8,328 nucleotides of DNA from Porticoccus sp965660005 (GCF_965660005.1 NZ_CBFHYF010000058.1:1-8328); one strand, 5' to 3'; shown: positions 1 to 6,837, numbered from the stretch's first letter. The notes: generated by a model not told the origin, from the letters alone. A program made the numbers and translations.

Positions 1-31
1 GTGACAATTGAGAGTGAGTCTCAATTGTCAC
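1..31. repeat. Perfect inverted repeat (13-bp arms, 5-nt loop) at the window edge
   Basis: Positions 1-13 (GTGACAATTGAGA) are the exact reverse complement of 19-31, around a GTGAG loop at 14-18. The right arm runs straight into CGACCCC (32-38). Because the window starts exactly at the first base of the left arm, the stem may be longer: a symmetric element would have GGGGTCG just before position 1. It lies about 37 bp past the cysS stop codon. A 13-bp perfect stem could stop transcription or protect a transcript end, but no T-run follows it on either strand within view, so it is not a standard intrinsic terminator. From memory, GGGGTC-type palindromes of this look occur as REP-like repeats near RAYT (Y1-type) transposases in gammaproteobacteria. 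The repeat itself is certain; its class is inference. Confidence 0.85.
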
Positions 32-41
32 CGACCCCTTT

Positions 42-77
42 AAGGGAGTAAGGGAGAAAATGACTATTTACTCCCTT
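42..77 (-). repeat. Inverted repeat overlapping the cysS stop codon
   Basis: AAGGGAGTAA at 42-51 is the exact reverse complement of TTACTCCCTT at 68-77, with a 16-nt loop. The cysS stop codon (68-70) is inside the stem. The heptamer AAGGGAG occurs twice, at 42-48 and 50-56, and both copies can pair with CTCCCTT at 71-77, so two alternative foldings exist. In the cysS mRNA this would form at the 3' end of the gene. The bases after the stem on the minus strand are AAAGGGG rather than a T-run, so a rho-independent terminator is not supported. It may act in transcript-end stability or may simply be the junction of an inserted repeat next to the palindrome at 1-31. Confidence 0.6.
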
Positions 78-1474
78 CTCCAGGTGGTGCCTTCGCGGGA
101 ATCTTCCAGCACCACGCCTTGGGCGAGCAGATCGTCACGAATCTGGTCGGCTCGGGCAAAATCGCGGTTTTTCTTGGCGGCAACGCGCTCGGCAATCAGC
201 GTTTCGATTTGCTCGGCAGACAGACCATCACTATCGCTGCTGCCACTGCCCTGCAAAAAGGCTTCTGGGTCCACCGTGAAGATACCGAATACGCCGCCCA
301 GCGCTTTTAATTCAGCCGCCAGTTTGGCCGCCTGCGCCGGATCGGTTTTGGCCCGGGTATTGATGTCGCGCACCAGGTCGTACATGGCAGCCAGTGCCTC
401 GCGGGTGTTGAAGTCGTCGTCCATGGATTCGACAAAACGGCGGTAGTAATCGCTGTCTTTCAACGCATCTAGAGCGCTGGGCGGCACCTCGGCAAAAGGG
501 CGCAGTGCAGTGTAGAAGCGCTCCAGGCCACCCTTAGCCTCAATGAGATTCTCTTCGGAATAATTGATGGGGCTGCGGTAATGGCTGGACAGTAAAAAGT
601 AACGCACCACTTCCGGATGGTATTTTTTCAGCACTTCACGGATGGTAAAGAAGTTGCCCAGTGACTTGGACATTTTTTCGTTGTCCACCCGCACCGCACC
701 GGCGTGCATCCAGTAGTGGACATATTTTTTACCGGTGGCGGCTTCGCTCTGGGCGATTTCGTTTTCGTGGTGGGGAAACGGCAAATCCGGCCCGCCGCCG
801 TGGATATCGAAGGTGTCCCCCAGACAGCAGGTGGACATGGCGGAGCACTCGATATGCCAGCCGGGACGACCGGGTCCCCAGGGAGATTCCCAGCTTACTT
901 CGCCGGGTTTGGCACTTTTCCAGAGAGCAAAATCGCGCGGATCTTCCTTGGCTTCGTCCACTTCGACCCGGGCACCGGCCAGCAGGTCTTCGGGGTTGCG
1001 ACCACTGAGCTTGCCGTAGTCGGCAAACCGGCTCACCCGGTAGTAAACATCGCCATTGTCGGCGGCATAGGCATAGTGGTTGTCCACCAGAATCTGCACC
1101 ATGGCGAGAATGTCGTCCATGTAGGCGGTAGCGCGGGGCTCCAGATCGGGCCGCAGCACGCCGAGGGCGTCTTCGTCCCCGTGCATGGCGTCGATCATCC
1201 GGTCGGTGAGATCGGTAAATGCTTCGCCATTGTTGTTGGCTCGGTTGAGAATCTTGTCGTCAATGTCGGTGATGTTGCGCACATAGGTGACATCCCAGCC
1301 CCGGGTTCTCAGGTAGCGGGTGATCACATCGAACGCCACCAGTACCCGGGCGTGACCGATATGACAGTAGTCGTAAACGGTGATGCCACACACATACATG
1401 CGAATCTTGCCCGCTTCGATGGGCTTGAAAACCTCTTTCTGCCGGGTCAGGGTGTTGTATAGAGTCAGTGCCAT
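68..1474 (-). CDS. cysS: Cysteinyl-tRNA synthetase (CysRS)
   Basis: The 468-residue product is a cytoplasmic class I aminoacyl-tRNA synthetase that joins L-cysteine to tRNA-Cys with ATP. It aligns from end to end with E. coli CysRS (461 residues). Visible landmarks are the HIGH box at 38-41, the KMSKS loop at 267-271, and the zinc-site residues C29, C210, H235 and E239 that select cysteine. The N-terminal MYVCGITVYD and C-terminal GTTWRR blocks are typical, so the gene is complete. The ATG at 1474 is preceded by AAGG with about 6 nt spacing. It lies 47 bp downstream of glnS on the same strand and I see no good promoter in the gap, so it is probably co-transcribed with glnS. A Ser/Asp/Gly-rich linker at about 409-418 precedes the C-terminal helical domain, as in homologues. 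No key residue is missing. Confidence 0.97.
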   Translation of the reverse strand: MALTLYNTLTRQKEVFKPIEAGKIRMYVCGITVYDYCHIGHARVLVAFDVITRYLRTRGWDVTYVRNITDIDDKILNRANNNGEAFTDLTDRMIDAMHGDEDALGVLRPDLEPRATAYMDDILAMVQILVDNHYAYAADNGDVYYRVSRFADYGKLSGRNPEDLLAGARVEVDEAKEDPRDFALWKSAKPGEVSWESPWGPGRPGWHIECSAMSTCCLGDTFDIHGGGPDLPFPHHENEIAQSEAATGKKYVHYWMHAGAVRVDNEKMSKSLGNFFTIREVLKKYHPEVVRYFLLSSHYRSPINYSEENLIEAKGGLERFYTALRPFAEVPPSALDALKDSDYYRRFVESMDDDFNTREALAAMYDLVRDINTRAKTDPAQAAKLAAELKALGGVFGIFTVDPEAFLQGSGSSDSDGLSAEQIETLIAERVAAKKNRDFARADQIRDDLLAQGVVLEDSREGTTWRRE

Positions 1475-1501
1475 ATTGCCTTGTCTTATCTTGTCAATAA
1501 G

Positions 1502-1517
1502 CGGGGCGTGAGCCCCG
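1502..1517 (-). terminator. Short GC-rich hairpin between glnS and cysS
   Basis: A perfect 6-bp stem, CGGGGC at 1502-1507 and GCCCCG at 1512-1517, closes on a 4-nt loop. On the minus strand, the direction of glnS and cysS, the stem is followed by CTTATTG, only a weak T-rich stretch. It starts about 4 bp past the glnS stop codon. It may be a weak or partial terminator that lowers cysS relative to glnS, or an mRNA-stability element. A full terminator seems unlikely because no clear cysS promoter follows it. Confidence 0.35.
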
Positions 1518-1521
1518 ACGG

Positions 1522-3192
1522 TCAGCTTTTCCAGTTATCCCTGAGTTCTATGGTGCGGTTAAACACCAGTGTACTCTCGCTATCGGATTCTGTATCCCGA
1601 CAGAAATAACCTTCCCGCTCGAACTGGAAGTTGTCTCCGGCGACGGCCTCTGCCAGACCGATTTCGCCCTTGCAGCCGGTCAGCACAGTCAGTGATGCCG
1701 GGTTGATAAAGTCGAGGAAGTTGCGCTCGCCCGCGTCTGGTGCCGGATCACTGAATAGCCGGTCATAGAGCCGCACTTCACAATCTGCCGAATGCGTCGC
1801 CGAAACCCAGTGAATCACGCCGCGGGGACGAATGCCCTCGGGCGGGTCTTCGCCATGGGTGCCGGGAATCATTTCCGCCAGAATTTCGACGATCTCGCCG
1901 CGGTTATCCTTCACCACTTCGTTGGCCTGAATGACACAGGCACCGCGCAGCCGCACCCACTCGCCAGGCACCAGCCGCTTGAACTTCTTGCGGGACAGGC
2001 TGCTGTCTTCATTGAAATCCTCGCGGTCGATATAGATTTCCCGGGTAAACGGCAACCGGCGTTCACCGAAGCCATTGCGATTGGGGTGGCCGGCCACTTG
2101 AAGCATCTCCACCTCGCCCTCGGGCACATTGGTGAGGGTCACTTTAAGCGGATGCAGCACGCACATGGCTCGCGGCGCGTTGTCGTTCAGGTCGTCGCGG
2201 ATAAAGTGCTCGAACTGGGCCATATCCACCACCCCATCGGTCTTGGCCACCGCCAGGCTGTCGCAGAAATTGCGAATCGCCCGGGAGGTGACACCGCGAC
2301 GGCGCAGGCCGGAGAGCGTTGGCATGCGCGGGTCGTTCCAACCGCTGACATGGCCTTCGTCCACCAGCTGTTTGAGCTTGCGTTTGCTGGTGATGCTGTA
2401 ATTCAGGTTGAGCCGGCCAAACTCGAACTGGCGCGGTTTTGAAGGCACCGGCAGATTGTCGATAAACCACTCATAAAGGGGACGGTTGGCGGCAAACTCC
2501 AGCGTACAGATAGAATGGGTTACGCCTTCAATGGCATCTTCCTGGCCGTGAGCGAAGTCGTAGGAAGGATAGATATTCCAGGTGTCGCCGGTGCGGTGAT
2601 GGGCTTTTTTCTTGATCCGGTACAACACCGGGTCGCGCAGGTTGATATTCGGTGAGGCCATGTCGATTTTGGCCCGCAGGGTCATGCGGCCCTCGTCAAT
2701 GGCACCGGTTTTCATCTGTTCCAGCAGCAGCAGATTGTCCTCGACGGAACGATCCCGCCAGGGGCTGTTTTTGCCCGGCTCGGTGAGGGTGCCGCGGTAT
2801 TCGCGCATCTGCTCGCCATTCAGCTCACAGACAAAGGCCTTGCCTTCGCGAATCAGATACTGGGCCCACAGGTACAACTGCTCGAAATAATCGGAGGCAT
2901 AGCGCACCTCGCCAGCCCACTGGAAACCAAGCCAGCGCACGTCGTCGATAATCGCCTTGACGTACTCGTCCTCTTCCTTTTCCGGATTGGTATCATCAAA
3001 ACGCAGGTTGCAGGCGCCACCGAACTGCTCGGCCAGGCCAAAATTCAGGCAGATGGACTTGGCGTGCCCAAGGTGCAGGTACCCGTTGGGCTCCGGTGGA
3101 AAACGGGTGATCACCCTCGTCACCGAGCCGTCGGCCAGCTCCCGGGAAATTAACTGCTGAATAAAATTGAGCGGTTTATTGTCGTCTGCCAT
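1522..3192 (-). CDS. glnS: Glutaminyl-tRNA synthetase (GlnRS)
   Basis: The 556-residue product is a cytoplasmic class I synthetase that charges tRNA-Gln with L-glutamine. It matches E. coli GlnRS (554 residues) along its length. The ATP-binding HLGH box is at 40-43 and the KMSKS-equivalent ITSKR at 267-271, where E. coli has VMSKR. D66 (in RFDDTNP) and Y211 fall at the glutamine-recognition positions, and R341 (in NAPRAM) in the anticodon-binding region. The C-terminal beta-barrel domains follow to the end. The start was set at the ATG at 3192 because MADDNKPLNFI aligns with the E. coli N-terminus. In-frame starts at 3213 (ATG) and 3222 (TTG) would add 7 or 10 residues unlike the family, and neither has a properly spaced Shine-Dalgarno site. 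It is the first gene of a likely glnS-cysS unit. Confidence 0.96.
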   Translation of the reverse strand: MADDNKPLNFIQQLISRELADGSVTRVITRFPPEPNGYLHLGHAKSICLNFGLAEQFGGACNLRFDDTNPEKEEDEYVKAIIDDVRWLGFQWAGEVRYASDYFEQLYLWAQYLIREGKAFVCELNGEQMREYRGTLTEPGKNSPWRDRSVEDNLLLLEQMKTGAIDEGRMTLRAKIDMASPNINLRDPVLYRIKKKAHHRTGDTWNIYPSYDFAHGQEDAIEGVTHSICTLEFAANRPLYEWFIDNLPVPSKPRQFEFGRLNLNYSITSKRKLKQLVDEGHVSGWNDPRMPTLSGLRRRGVTSRAIRNFCDSLAVAKTDGVVDMAQFEHFIRDDLNDNAPRAMCVLHPLKVTLTNVPEGEVEMLQVAGHPNRNGFGERRLPFTREIYIDREDFNEDSSLSRKKFKRLVPGEWVRLRGACVIQANEVVKDNRGEIVEILAEMIPGTHGEDPPEGIRPRGVIHWVSATHSADCEVRLYDRLFSDPAPDAGERNFLDFINPASLTVLTGCKGEIGLAEAVAGDNFQFEREGYFCRDTESDSESTLVFNRTIELRDNWKS

Positions 3193-3213
3193 ACTGCAGC
3201 CCCGCCGGGCCAT

Positions 3214-3218
3214 CCTCC
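3214..3218 (-). promoter_or_regulatory. GGAGG motif upstream of glnS, off-register Shine-Dalgarno
   Basis: On the minus strand GGAGG ends directly against the in-frame ATG at 3213, and lies 21 nt upstream of the preferred glnS start at 3192. Neither distance is normal: zero spacing is too short and 21 nt too long. Close to the 3192 ATG only a G-rich GGCGGGG is seen. The motif may be fortuitous, or mRNA folding may bring it nearer the start. It is the main reason the glnS start is not fully certain. Confidence 0.35.
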
Positions 3219-3233
3219 GCAAAAAAGAGCCGG

Positions 3234-3262
3234 ATTATAGCCTCCGGGGGAGTCGGTATAAA
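3234..3262 (-). promoter_or_regulatory. Putative sigma70 promoter for glnS(-cysS)
   Basis: A perfect TATAAT -10 box reads 3239 to 3234 on the minus strand. TTTATA at 3262-3257 is a -35 candidate matching four of six consensus bases, with a 17-bp spacer. Transcription would begin near 3227, giving a leader of about 35 nt before the ATG at 3192. That would put the alternative TTG start at 3222 almost at the transcript end, which argues against that start. The position in a 168-bp divergent spacer fits a promoter. Confidence 0.6.
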
Positions 3263-3360
3263 CAACTGATCACCAGCAGCGGGGGATTCTTCCGCTTCCG
3301 CCCTGTATTAGTCCTCTGCGAAACGTCAGAATCGAGCCGTGAGTTAACCCTATCGCCGCC

Positions 3361-4260
3361 ATGCACCCGAACCTCCGAGCCATTCTCTACCTGCAACTCT
3401 GCCTGATATTTTTTCTGGTGGGTGACTCGGTGGCCAAGCGTCTGCTGGAGACGATCCCCCTCGGCCAGCTGATCTGCCTTCGCACCGCCGCCTCACTGCT
3501 GGTACTGACGGTGTTTATTCTGGCCACCGGCCGCCTGCAAACACTGCGTGTCAGCAAGCCCATGCATCAACTTTTGCGCAGCCTGTTCTTTACTGTGATC
3601 AGCCTCGGCTACTATGTAGCCATCAAGTATTTTCCGATCAGCGCAGTGAGTGCCGCCACTGCCGGGGCACCCATTCTGATTTCGGCCATCTCGCCACTGA
3701 TACTCAAGGAGCGGGCCAATGCCATTCAGTGGCTGGCCACCATCACCGGTTTTATCGGTGTCTGTCTGGTGCTGAAGCCGGATGTCAGCAACTCCGGCTG
3801 GCACTATCTGGCGCTGACGGTCCTGCCCCTCGCCTTTGCCATCATGATTCTCTGGTCGCGCTACCTGTCCCGCACCGAATCGGACTGGTCGATGAACTAT
3901 TACATCTACATCCCGCTTTTGCTGGCGGCATTTTTCTGGCAGCAGGAGGCCTGGATAGAGCTGGACAGCAAAACGCTGCTGATGGTGCTGGTCTCCGGCA
4001 GCGGCGGTGCATTTGGTTTTATCATGATGGTGGCGGCCTACCGGGTGGGCAAACCGGTGATCGTGGCACCGTTCCAGTACACGGCCATCATCATGGCCCT
4101 CGGCGTGGATATGATTTTCTGGCAGTTCTATCCCAATATGGGCCTGTGGATCGGTATTGCCCTGATTCTGCTGTGCGCTGTGATACAGGGCTGGCAGGCA
4201 CGCATCGACGCGCCGGCAATCACCCCACATCTGCGTCCGGAGGATACCCACACGCCCTGA
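3361..4260 (+). CDS. EamA/DMT-superfamily membrane transporter, substrate unknown
   Basis: The 299-residue protein is almost wholly hydrophobic and fits the 10-helix, two-repeat architecture of the drug/metabolite transporter superfamily. Approximate helices are 7-22, 35-56, 71-90, 96-115, 120-138, 147-166, 179-194, 205-226, 233-253 and 259-277. The first EamA repeat ends with the typical LKERANAIQWLATITGFIGV block, and the second has the characteristic APFQYTAIIMA segment before helix 9. Members move small metabolites or amino acids across the inner membrane, often outward; nothing here fixes the substrate. The ATG at 3361 has no recognisable Shine-Dalgarno site, and an in-frame TGA at 3340 rules out an earlier start. 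The tail from about 280 is polar and cytoplasmic. It lies between glnS and ppiB, two genes I recall as directly divergent neighbours in Pseudomonas, so it is probably an insertion into that locus. Confidence 0.9.
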   Translation: MHPNLRAILYLQLCLIFFLVGDSVAKRLLETIPLGQLICLRTAASLLVLTVFILATGRLQTLRVSKPMHQLLRSLFFTVISLGYYVAIKYFPISAVSAATAGAPILISAISPLILKERANAIQWLATITGFIGVCLVLKPDVSNSGWHYLALTVLPLAFAIMILWSRYLSRTESDWSMNYYIYIPLLLAAFFWQQEAWIELDSKTLLMVLVSGSGGAFGFIMMVAAYRVGKPVIVAPFQYTAIIMALGVDMIFWQFYPNMGLWIGIALILLCAVIQGWQARIDAPAITPHLRPEDTHTP

Positions 4261-4308
4261 ATGTGTGCCAAACATCCGGCAGCAGTCGTCAGTCCGGTTG
4301 CAAAGCAG

Positions 4309-4337
4309 TTTAAATTCACCCCTGAAAAACGTACCAT
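4309..4337 (+). promoter_or_regulatory. Weak candidate promoter for ppiB-lpxH
   Basis: TTTAAA at 4309-4314 and TACCAT at 4332-4337 are separated by exactly 17 bp, and each matches four of six sigma70 consensus bases. They sit in the 113-bp gap between the transporter gene and ppiB, so transcription would start about 30 bp before the ppiB ATG. The match is weak; read-through from the transporter gene is an alternative, since no terminator is visible between them. Confidence 0.3.
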
Positions 4338-4373
4338 ACGCCCCTCTTTTGACAGTCACAGGATTCACTACAG

Positions 4374-4883
4374 ATGATTACACTGCACACGAATTACGGC
4401 GATGTCAGCCTTGAGCTGGATTTCGATAAAGCCCCGGTTTCCTCGGCTAATTTTTTGCAGTACTGCCGCGACGGCTTCTATGAAGGAACCATCTTCCATC
4501 GCGTCATTGACGGATTCATGATTCAGGGCGGCGGCATGACGGCCGACATGCAGAACAAACCCACCCGCGACCCGATCCAGAATGAAGCCGATAACGGCCT
4601 GGCCAATGAGACCGGCACCCTGGCGATGGCGCGGACCAATGATCCCCACTCTGCCAGTTCGCAGTTCTTCATCAACGTTGCGGACAATACCTTCCTCAAC
4701 CACAGCGGCAAGAACCCCCAGGGTTGGGGCTATGCGGTATTTGCCCGGGTTACCGATGGCATGGATGTGGTCAACAAAATCAAGAATGTACCCACTGGCC
4801 GCCACGGCATGCATCAGGATGTACCCAAGGATCCCGTGGAAATCCAGAAGGTCACCGTCAGCGATGCCTACGCCGATAAATAA
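4374..4883 (+). CDS. ppiB: Peptidyl-prolyl cis-trans isomerase B, cyclophilin type
   Basis: The 169-residue protein is a single cyclophilin domain that catalyses cis-trans isomerisation of X-Pro bonds and assists protein folding. It closely matches E. coli PpiB (164 residues). The active-site block FHRVIDGFMIQGGG at 41-54 contains R43, F48, M49 and Q51; Q97 and F99 are in the SSQFFINV block; L108 and W118 complete the pocket. The aromatic Y120 is where eukaryotic cyclophilins carry a histidine, as in other bacterial PpiB proteins. There is no signal peptide, so it is the cytoplasmic form. The ATG at 4374 has an AGGA about 10 nt upstream. lpxH follows after a 30-bp gap on the same strand, and the two probably form one transcript. 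Confidence 0.96.
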   Translation: MITLHTNYGDVSLELDFDKAPVSSANFLQYCRDGFYEGTIFHRVIDGFMIQGGGMTADMQNKPTRDPIQNEADNGLANETGTLAMARTNDPHSASSQFFINVADNTFLNHSGKNPQGWGYAVFARVTDGMDVVNKIKNVPTGRHGMHQDVPKDPVEIQKVTVSDAYADK

Positions 4884-4902
4884 GGTCTCTCCCGGACACG
4901 GC

Positions 4903-4908
4903 AGGTGG
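4903..4908 (+). promoter_or_regulatory. Ribosome binding site that decides the lpxH start
   Basis: AGGTGG lies 5 nt before the ATG at 4914. It overlaps the alternative in-frame GTG at 4905, which therefore has no binding site of its own. This favours the shorter LpxH beginning MTTLLISDLHL, which also aligns with the E. coli N-terminus (MATLFIADLHL). Confidence 0.65.
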
Positions 4909-4913
4909 CGCTG

Positions 4914-5633
4914 ATGACCACACTGCTGATTTCCGATCTGCACCTTTCCCCAGAACGCCCGGCAGTAACCCGGGCGTTTTTTGCTTTTCTGGAAAATCAG
5001 GCCGCCGACGTCGAGGCGCTGTACATCCTCGGCGACCTGTTTGAGGCCTGGATCGGGGACGATGATCCCTCGCCACTGGCCCGTCAGGTGATTGCCGGGC
5101 TGAAAAAACACTCCGACAACGGTATCAAGCTGTTTTTTACCCACGGCAACCGGGATTTCATGATCGGCAGGCAGTTCGCCCGGGAAACCGGCGCCACTCT
5201 GCTGCCCGACCACCATTTGACGGAGCTGGGGGGCCAGCAAGTGCTGCTGCTGCATGGCGATACCCTGTGTACCGGCGATGCCGACTATCAGAAATTTCGC
5301 CGCAAGTACCGCCACCCACTGATGAAATTCCTGTTGCGCCACCTACCCCTGAAAAAACGCCAGAACATGGCGGTGCAGTGGCGACAGAAAAGCACGCAGG
5401 CCAACACCAACAAGTCAGACAATATCATGGATGTGTCGGAGGAAGCCGTCGAACAACTGATGGCGCAGTATCAGGTGAAACTGATGATCCACGGTCACAC
5501 CCACCGCCCCTTTCACCACCACATGGCCTATGGTGAGCGGCTGGTACTGGGGGACTGGCATCAGCGGGGCTGGTATATCCGCATCAGGGACCGGCAGCCT
5601 CCTGAACTGGTGTCCTTTCCGATCGAAGACTGA
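4914..5633 (+). CDS. lpxH: UDP-2,3-diacylglucosamine diphosphatase (lipid A synthesis)
   Basis: The 239-residue protein is a calcineurin-like metallophosphoesterase that splits UDP-2,3-diacylglucosamine into lipid X (2,3-diacylglucosamine 1-phosphate) and UMP, the fourth step of the lipid A pathway, at the inner face of the inner membrane. It matches E. coli LpxH (240 residues) throughout. The dinuclear metal ligands are all present: D8 and H10 (SDLH), D41 (GDLFEAWIGDDD), N79 (GNRDF), H114 (LLHGDT), and H195 and H197 (HGHTHRP). The helical cap region, about 125-170, is intact. The start was taken at the ATG at 4914 rather than the GTG at 4905. The gene follows ppiB as in several gammaproteobacteria and indicates an outer membrane with lipopolysaccharide. 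Its stop codon is 7 bp from the stop of the convergent permease gene. Confidence 0.96.
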   Translation: MTTLLISDLHLSPERPAVTRAFFAFLENQAADVEALYILGDLFEAWIGDDDPSPLARQVIAGLKKHSDNGIKLFFTHGNRDFMIGRQFARETGATLLPDHHLTELGGQQVLLLHGDTLCTGDADYQKFRRKYRHPLMKFLLRHLPLKKRQNMAVQWRQKSTQANTNKSDNIMDVSEEAVEQLMAQYQVKLMIHGHTHRPFHHHMAYGERLVLGDWHQRGWYIRIRDRQPPELVSFPIED

Positions 5634-5637
5634 TCGG
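5619..5637. repeat. Small hairpin over the lpxH stop codon
   Basis: CCGATC at 5619-5624 and GATCGG at 5632-5637 form a perfect 6-bp stem with a 7-nt loop that includes the first base of the lpxH stop codon. It lies at the meeting point of two convergent genes. No T-run follows on either strand (TGATTATT on plus, AAAGG on minus), so if it ends transcription in either direction it does so weakly. A stem this short can also arise by chance. Confidence 0.3.
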
Positions 5638-5640
5638 TGA

Positions 5641-6837
5641 TTATTCACTGCGCAGCGCGTCGATAGGACTGAGCCGGGTCGCACCCATCGCGGGTCGAAC
5701 ACCGGCCACTAATCCGGTCAGCATGGAAATACCCAGCGCGACAGCAACAATTTCCGGTTTGAATGCCACCGGCAGTGCCGGTACCCACAGTGCCAGTAAC
5801 AGAACCAGCAACGCAATCACCAACACCCCCGTCAGACCACCCACCAGGCCGAGCAACACGGCTTCGCCGAGAAACAGGTTTCGCACCTGACTTCGGCCAG
5901 ACCCCAGAGCCCTGAGCAGGCCTACTTCAGCAGTTCGCTCCACCACGGTGATGGTCAGAATAGTGGTAATGCCCACGGCACCCACCAGCAGCGAAATTGC
6001 CCCCAGTCCTCCACCCGCATATTTGAGAATCCGCAGGATGTTATCCATGGTGGCCATCATCTGGTCCTGGGTGACGATGGTGAAATCCTCGCCGCCGTGT
6101 CGTGCGATAAGCCTGTCCCTGATGCGCTTGACCAACGTCTCTGTGGTCACAGACGAACTGTAGAAAATATCAATTTCCATCAGGCTGTCCCGGTTGAAAA
6201 TCTGCAACCCCTTGTTGGCGGGGATATAAATCATGTCGTCCAGATCCGTGCCAAGAAACTGCCCCTTCGGTGCCAAGACGCCGATTACCCGAAAGCGGTT
6301 GCCACCAATATGAACAAACTCACCCAGTGGATTGCTGTTGCCAAACAGCTCCTGTTTCAGCTTGCTGCCCATTACCGCAAAGGGCCGGGCGCGGCCAGCA
6401 TCCTCCTGCGGCAAAAATGACCCCAGCGCAATATCAAGTTTCCAGGCCTTGTGAGCCAGTGCGCCCACGCCAGCCACATCGGTATAGCGGCTGCGCCCGC
6501 CAACCTTGATTTGCGCATTGCCCATGACCACCGGCACAACTTCCTGCACACCGGGCAGTGTCATCAACGCTTCGGCATCTTCCAGCGACAGTGGTCGGGT
6601 GGTATTGAGGATGCCGCCAAGACCAAAGGTTTCGGTTTTGCCCGGCGTGATCGCCACGATATGACTGCCAAACTGGGTAAATTCATGGATCACAAACTGA
6701 CGCAGTCCCTCGCCCAGAGCGCTCAGTAAAACCATGGCGGCAATACCGATCGCAAAACCGGTTATGGTGAGGGCTGTGCGTAGGCGTTGCATCCACAGGG
6801 AGCGAAAAATCCAGTGCAGGTAGTCCAAAAACCTCAT
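5641..6837 (-). CDS. MacB-like ABC exporter permease (second of pair)
   Basis: The 398-residue inner-membrane protein has the MacB topology: helix 1 at about 21-43, a large periplasmic domain (MacB_PCD type) at about 44-270, then helices at about 273-297, 322-352 and 362-382 forming the FtsX-type domain. ERTAEVGLLRALG (300-312) resembles the cytoplasmic segment that contacts the ATPase, and the ending MGATRLSPIDALR is typical of the family. It carries no ATPase domain. The start is the ATG at 6837, preceded by AGGA about 5 nt upstream and overlapping the stop of the preceding gene as ATGA; an upstream in-frame extension to 6984 lies wholly inside that gene and is unlike the family. The periplasmic motif KLKQELFGN (159-167) is shared with its partner, so the two are paralogues. 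LolC/LolE-type permeases share the fold but fit less well. Substrate is unknown. Confidence 0.9.
   Translation of the reverse strand: MRFLDYLHWIFRSLWMQRLRTALTITGFAIGIAAMVLLSALGEGLRQFVIHEFTQFGSHIVAITPGKTETFGLGGILNTTRPLSLEDAEALMTLPGVQEVVPVVMGNAQIKVGGRSRYTDVAGVGALAHKAWKLDIALGSFLPQEDAGRARPFAVMGSKLKQELFGNSNPLGEFVHIGGNRFRVIGVLAPKGQFLGTDLDDMIYIPANKGLQIFNRDSLMEIDIFYSSSVTTETLVKRIRDRLIARHGGEDFTIVTQDQMMATMDNILRILKYAGGGLGAISLLVGAVGITTILTITVVERTAEVGLLRALGSGRSQVRNLFLGEAVLLGLVGGLTGVLVIALLVLLLALWVPALPVAFKPEIVAVALGISMLTGLVAGVRPAMGATRLSPIDALRSE

Noticed and set aside
704..1462. A 252-codon plus-strand open frame inside cysS
   Set aside because: It lies wholly antisense to a gene with every CysRS motif. Its translation has no recognisable family, and long antisense frames are expected in GC-rich coding DNA.
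1492..1497. TTGACA on the minus strand before cysS as a -35 box
   Set aside because: With a 17-bp spacer the -10 position falls on the cysS start codon (ATGGCA), which is unlike TATAAT, so no promoter is supported.
1792..2442. A 216-codon plus-strand open frame inside glnS
   Set aside because: It is antisense to conserved GlnRS sequence and resembles no known protein.
4349..4354. TTGACA on the plus strand before ppiB as a -35 box
   Set aside because: The corresponding -10 position would overlap the ppiB start codon and does not match the consensus.
3493..4368. A 291-codon minus-strand open frame opposite the EamA transporter
   Set aside because: Its His/Gln/Gly/Arg-rich translation is the mirror of hydrophobic codons of the real gene, and no motifs are seen.
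4905..4913. GTG start for lpxH, three codons upstream of the ATG
   Set aside because: It overlaps the only Shine-Dalgarno motif (4903-4908), and the N-terminus from the ATG aligns better with LpxH.
4368..5342. A 324-codon minus-strand open frame across ppiB and lpxH
   Set aside because: It runs antisense through two well-supported genes and their gap. Its product is compositionally odd (rich in His, Gly and Gln) and matches no family I know.
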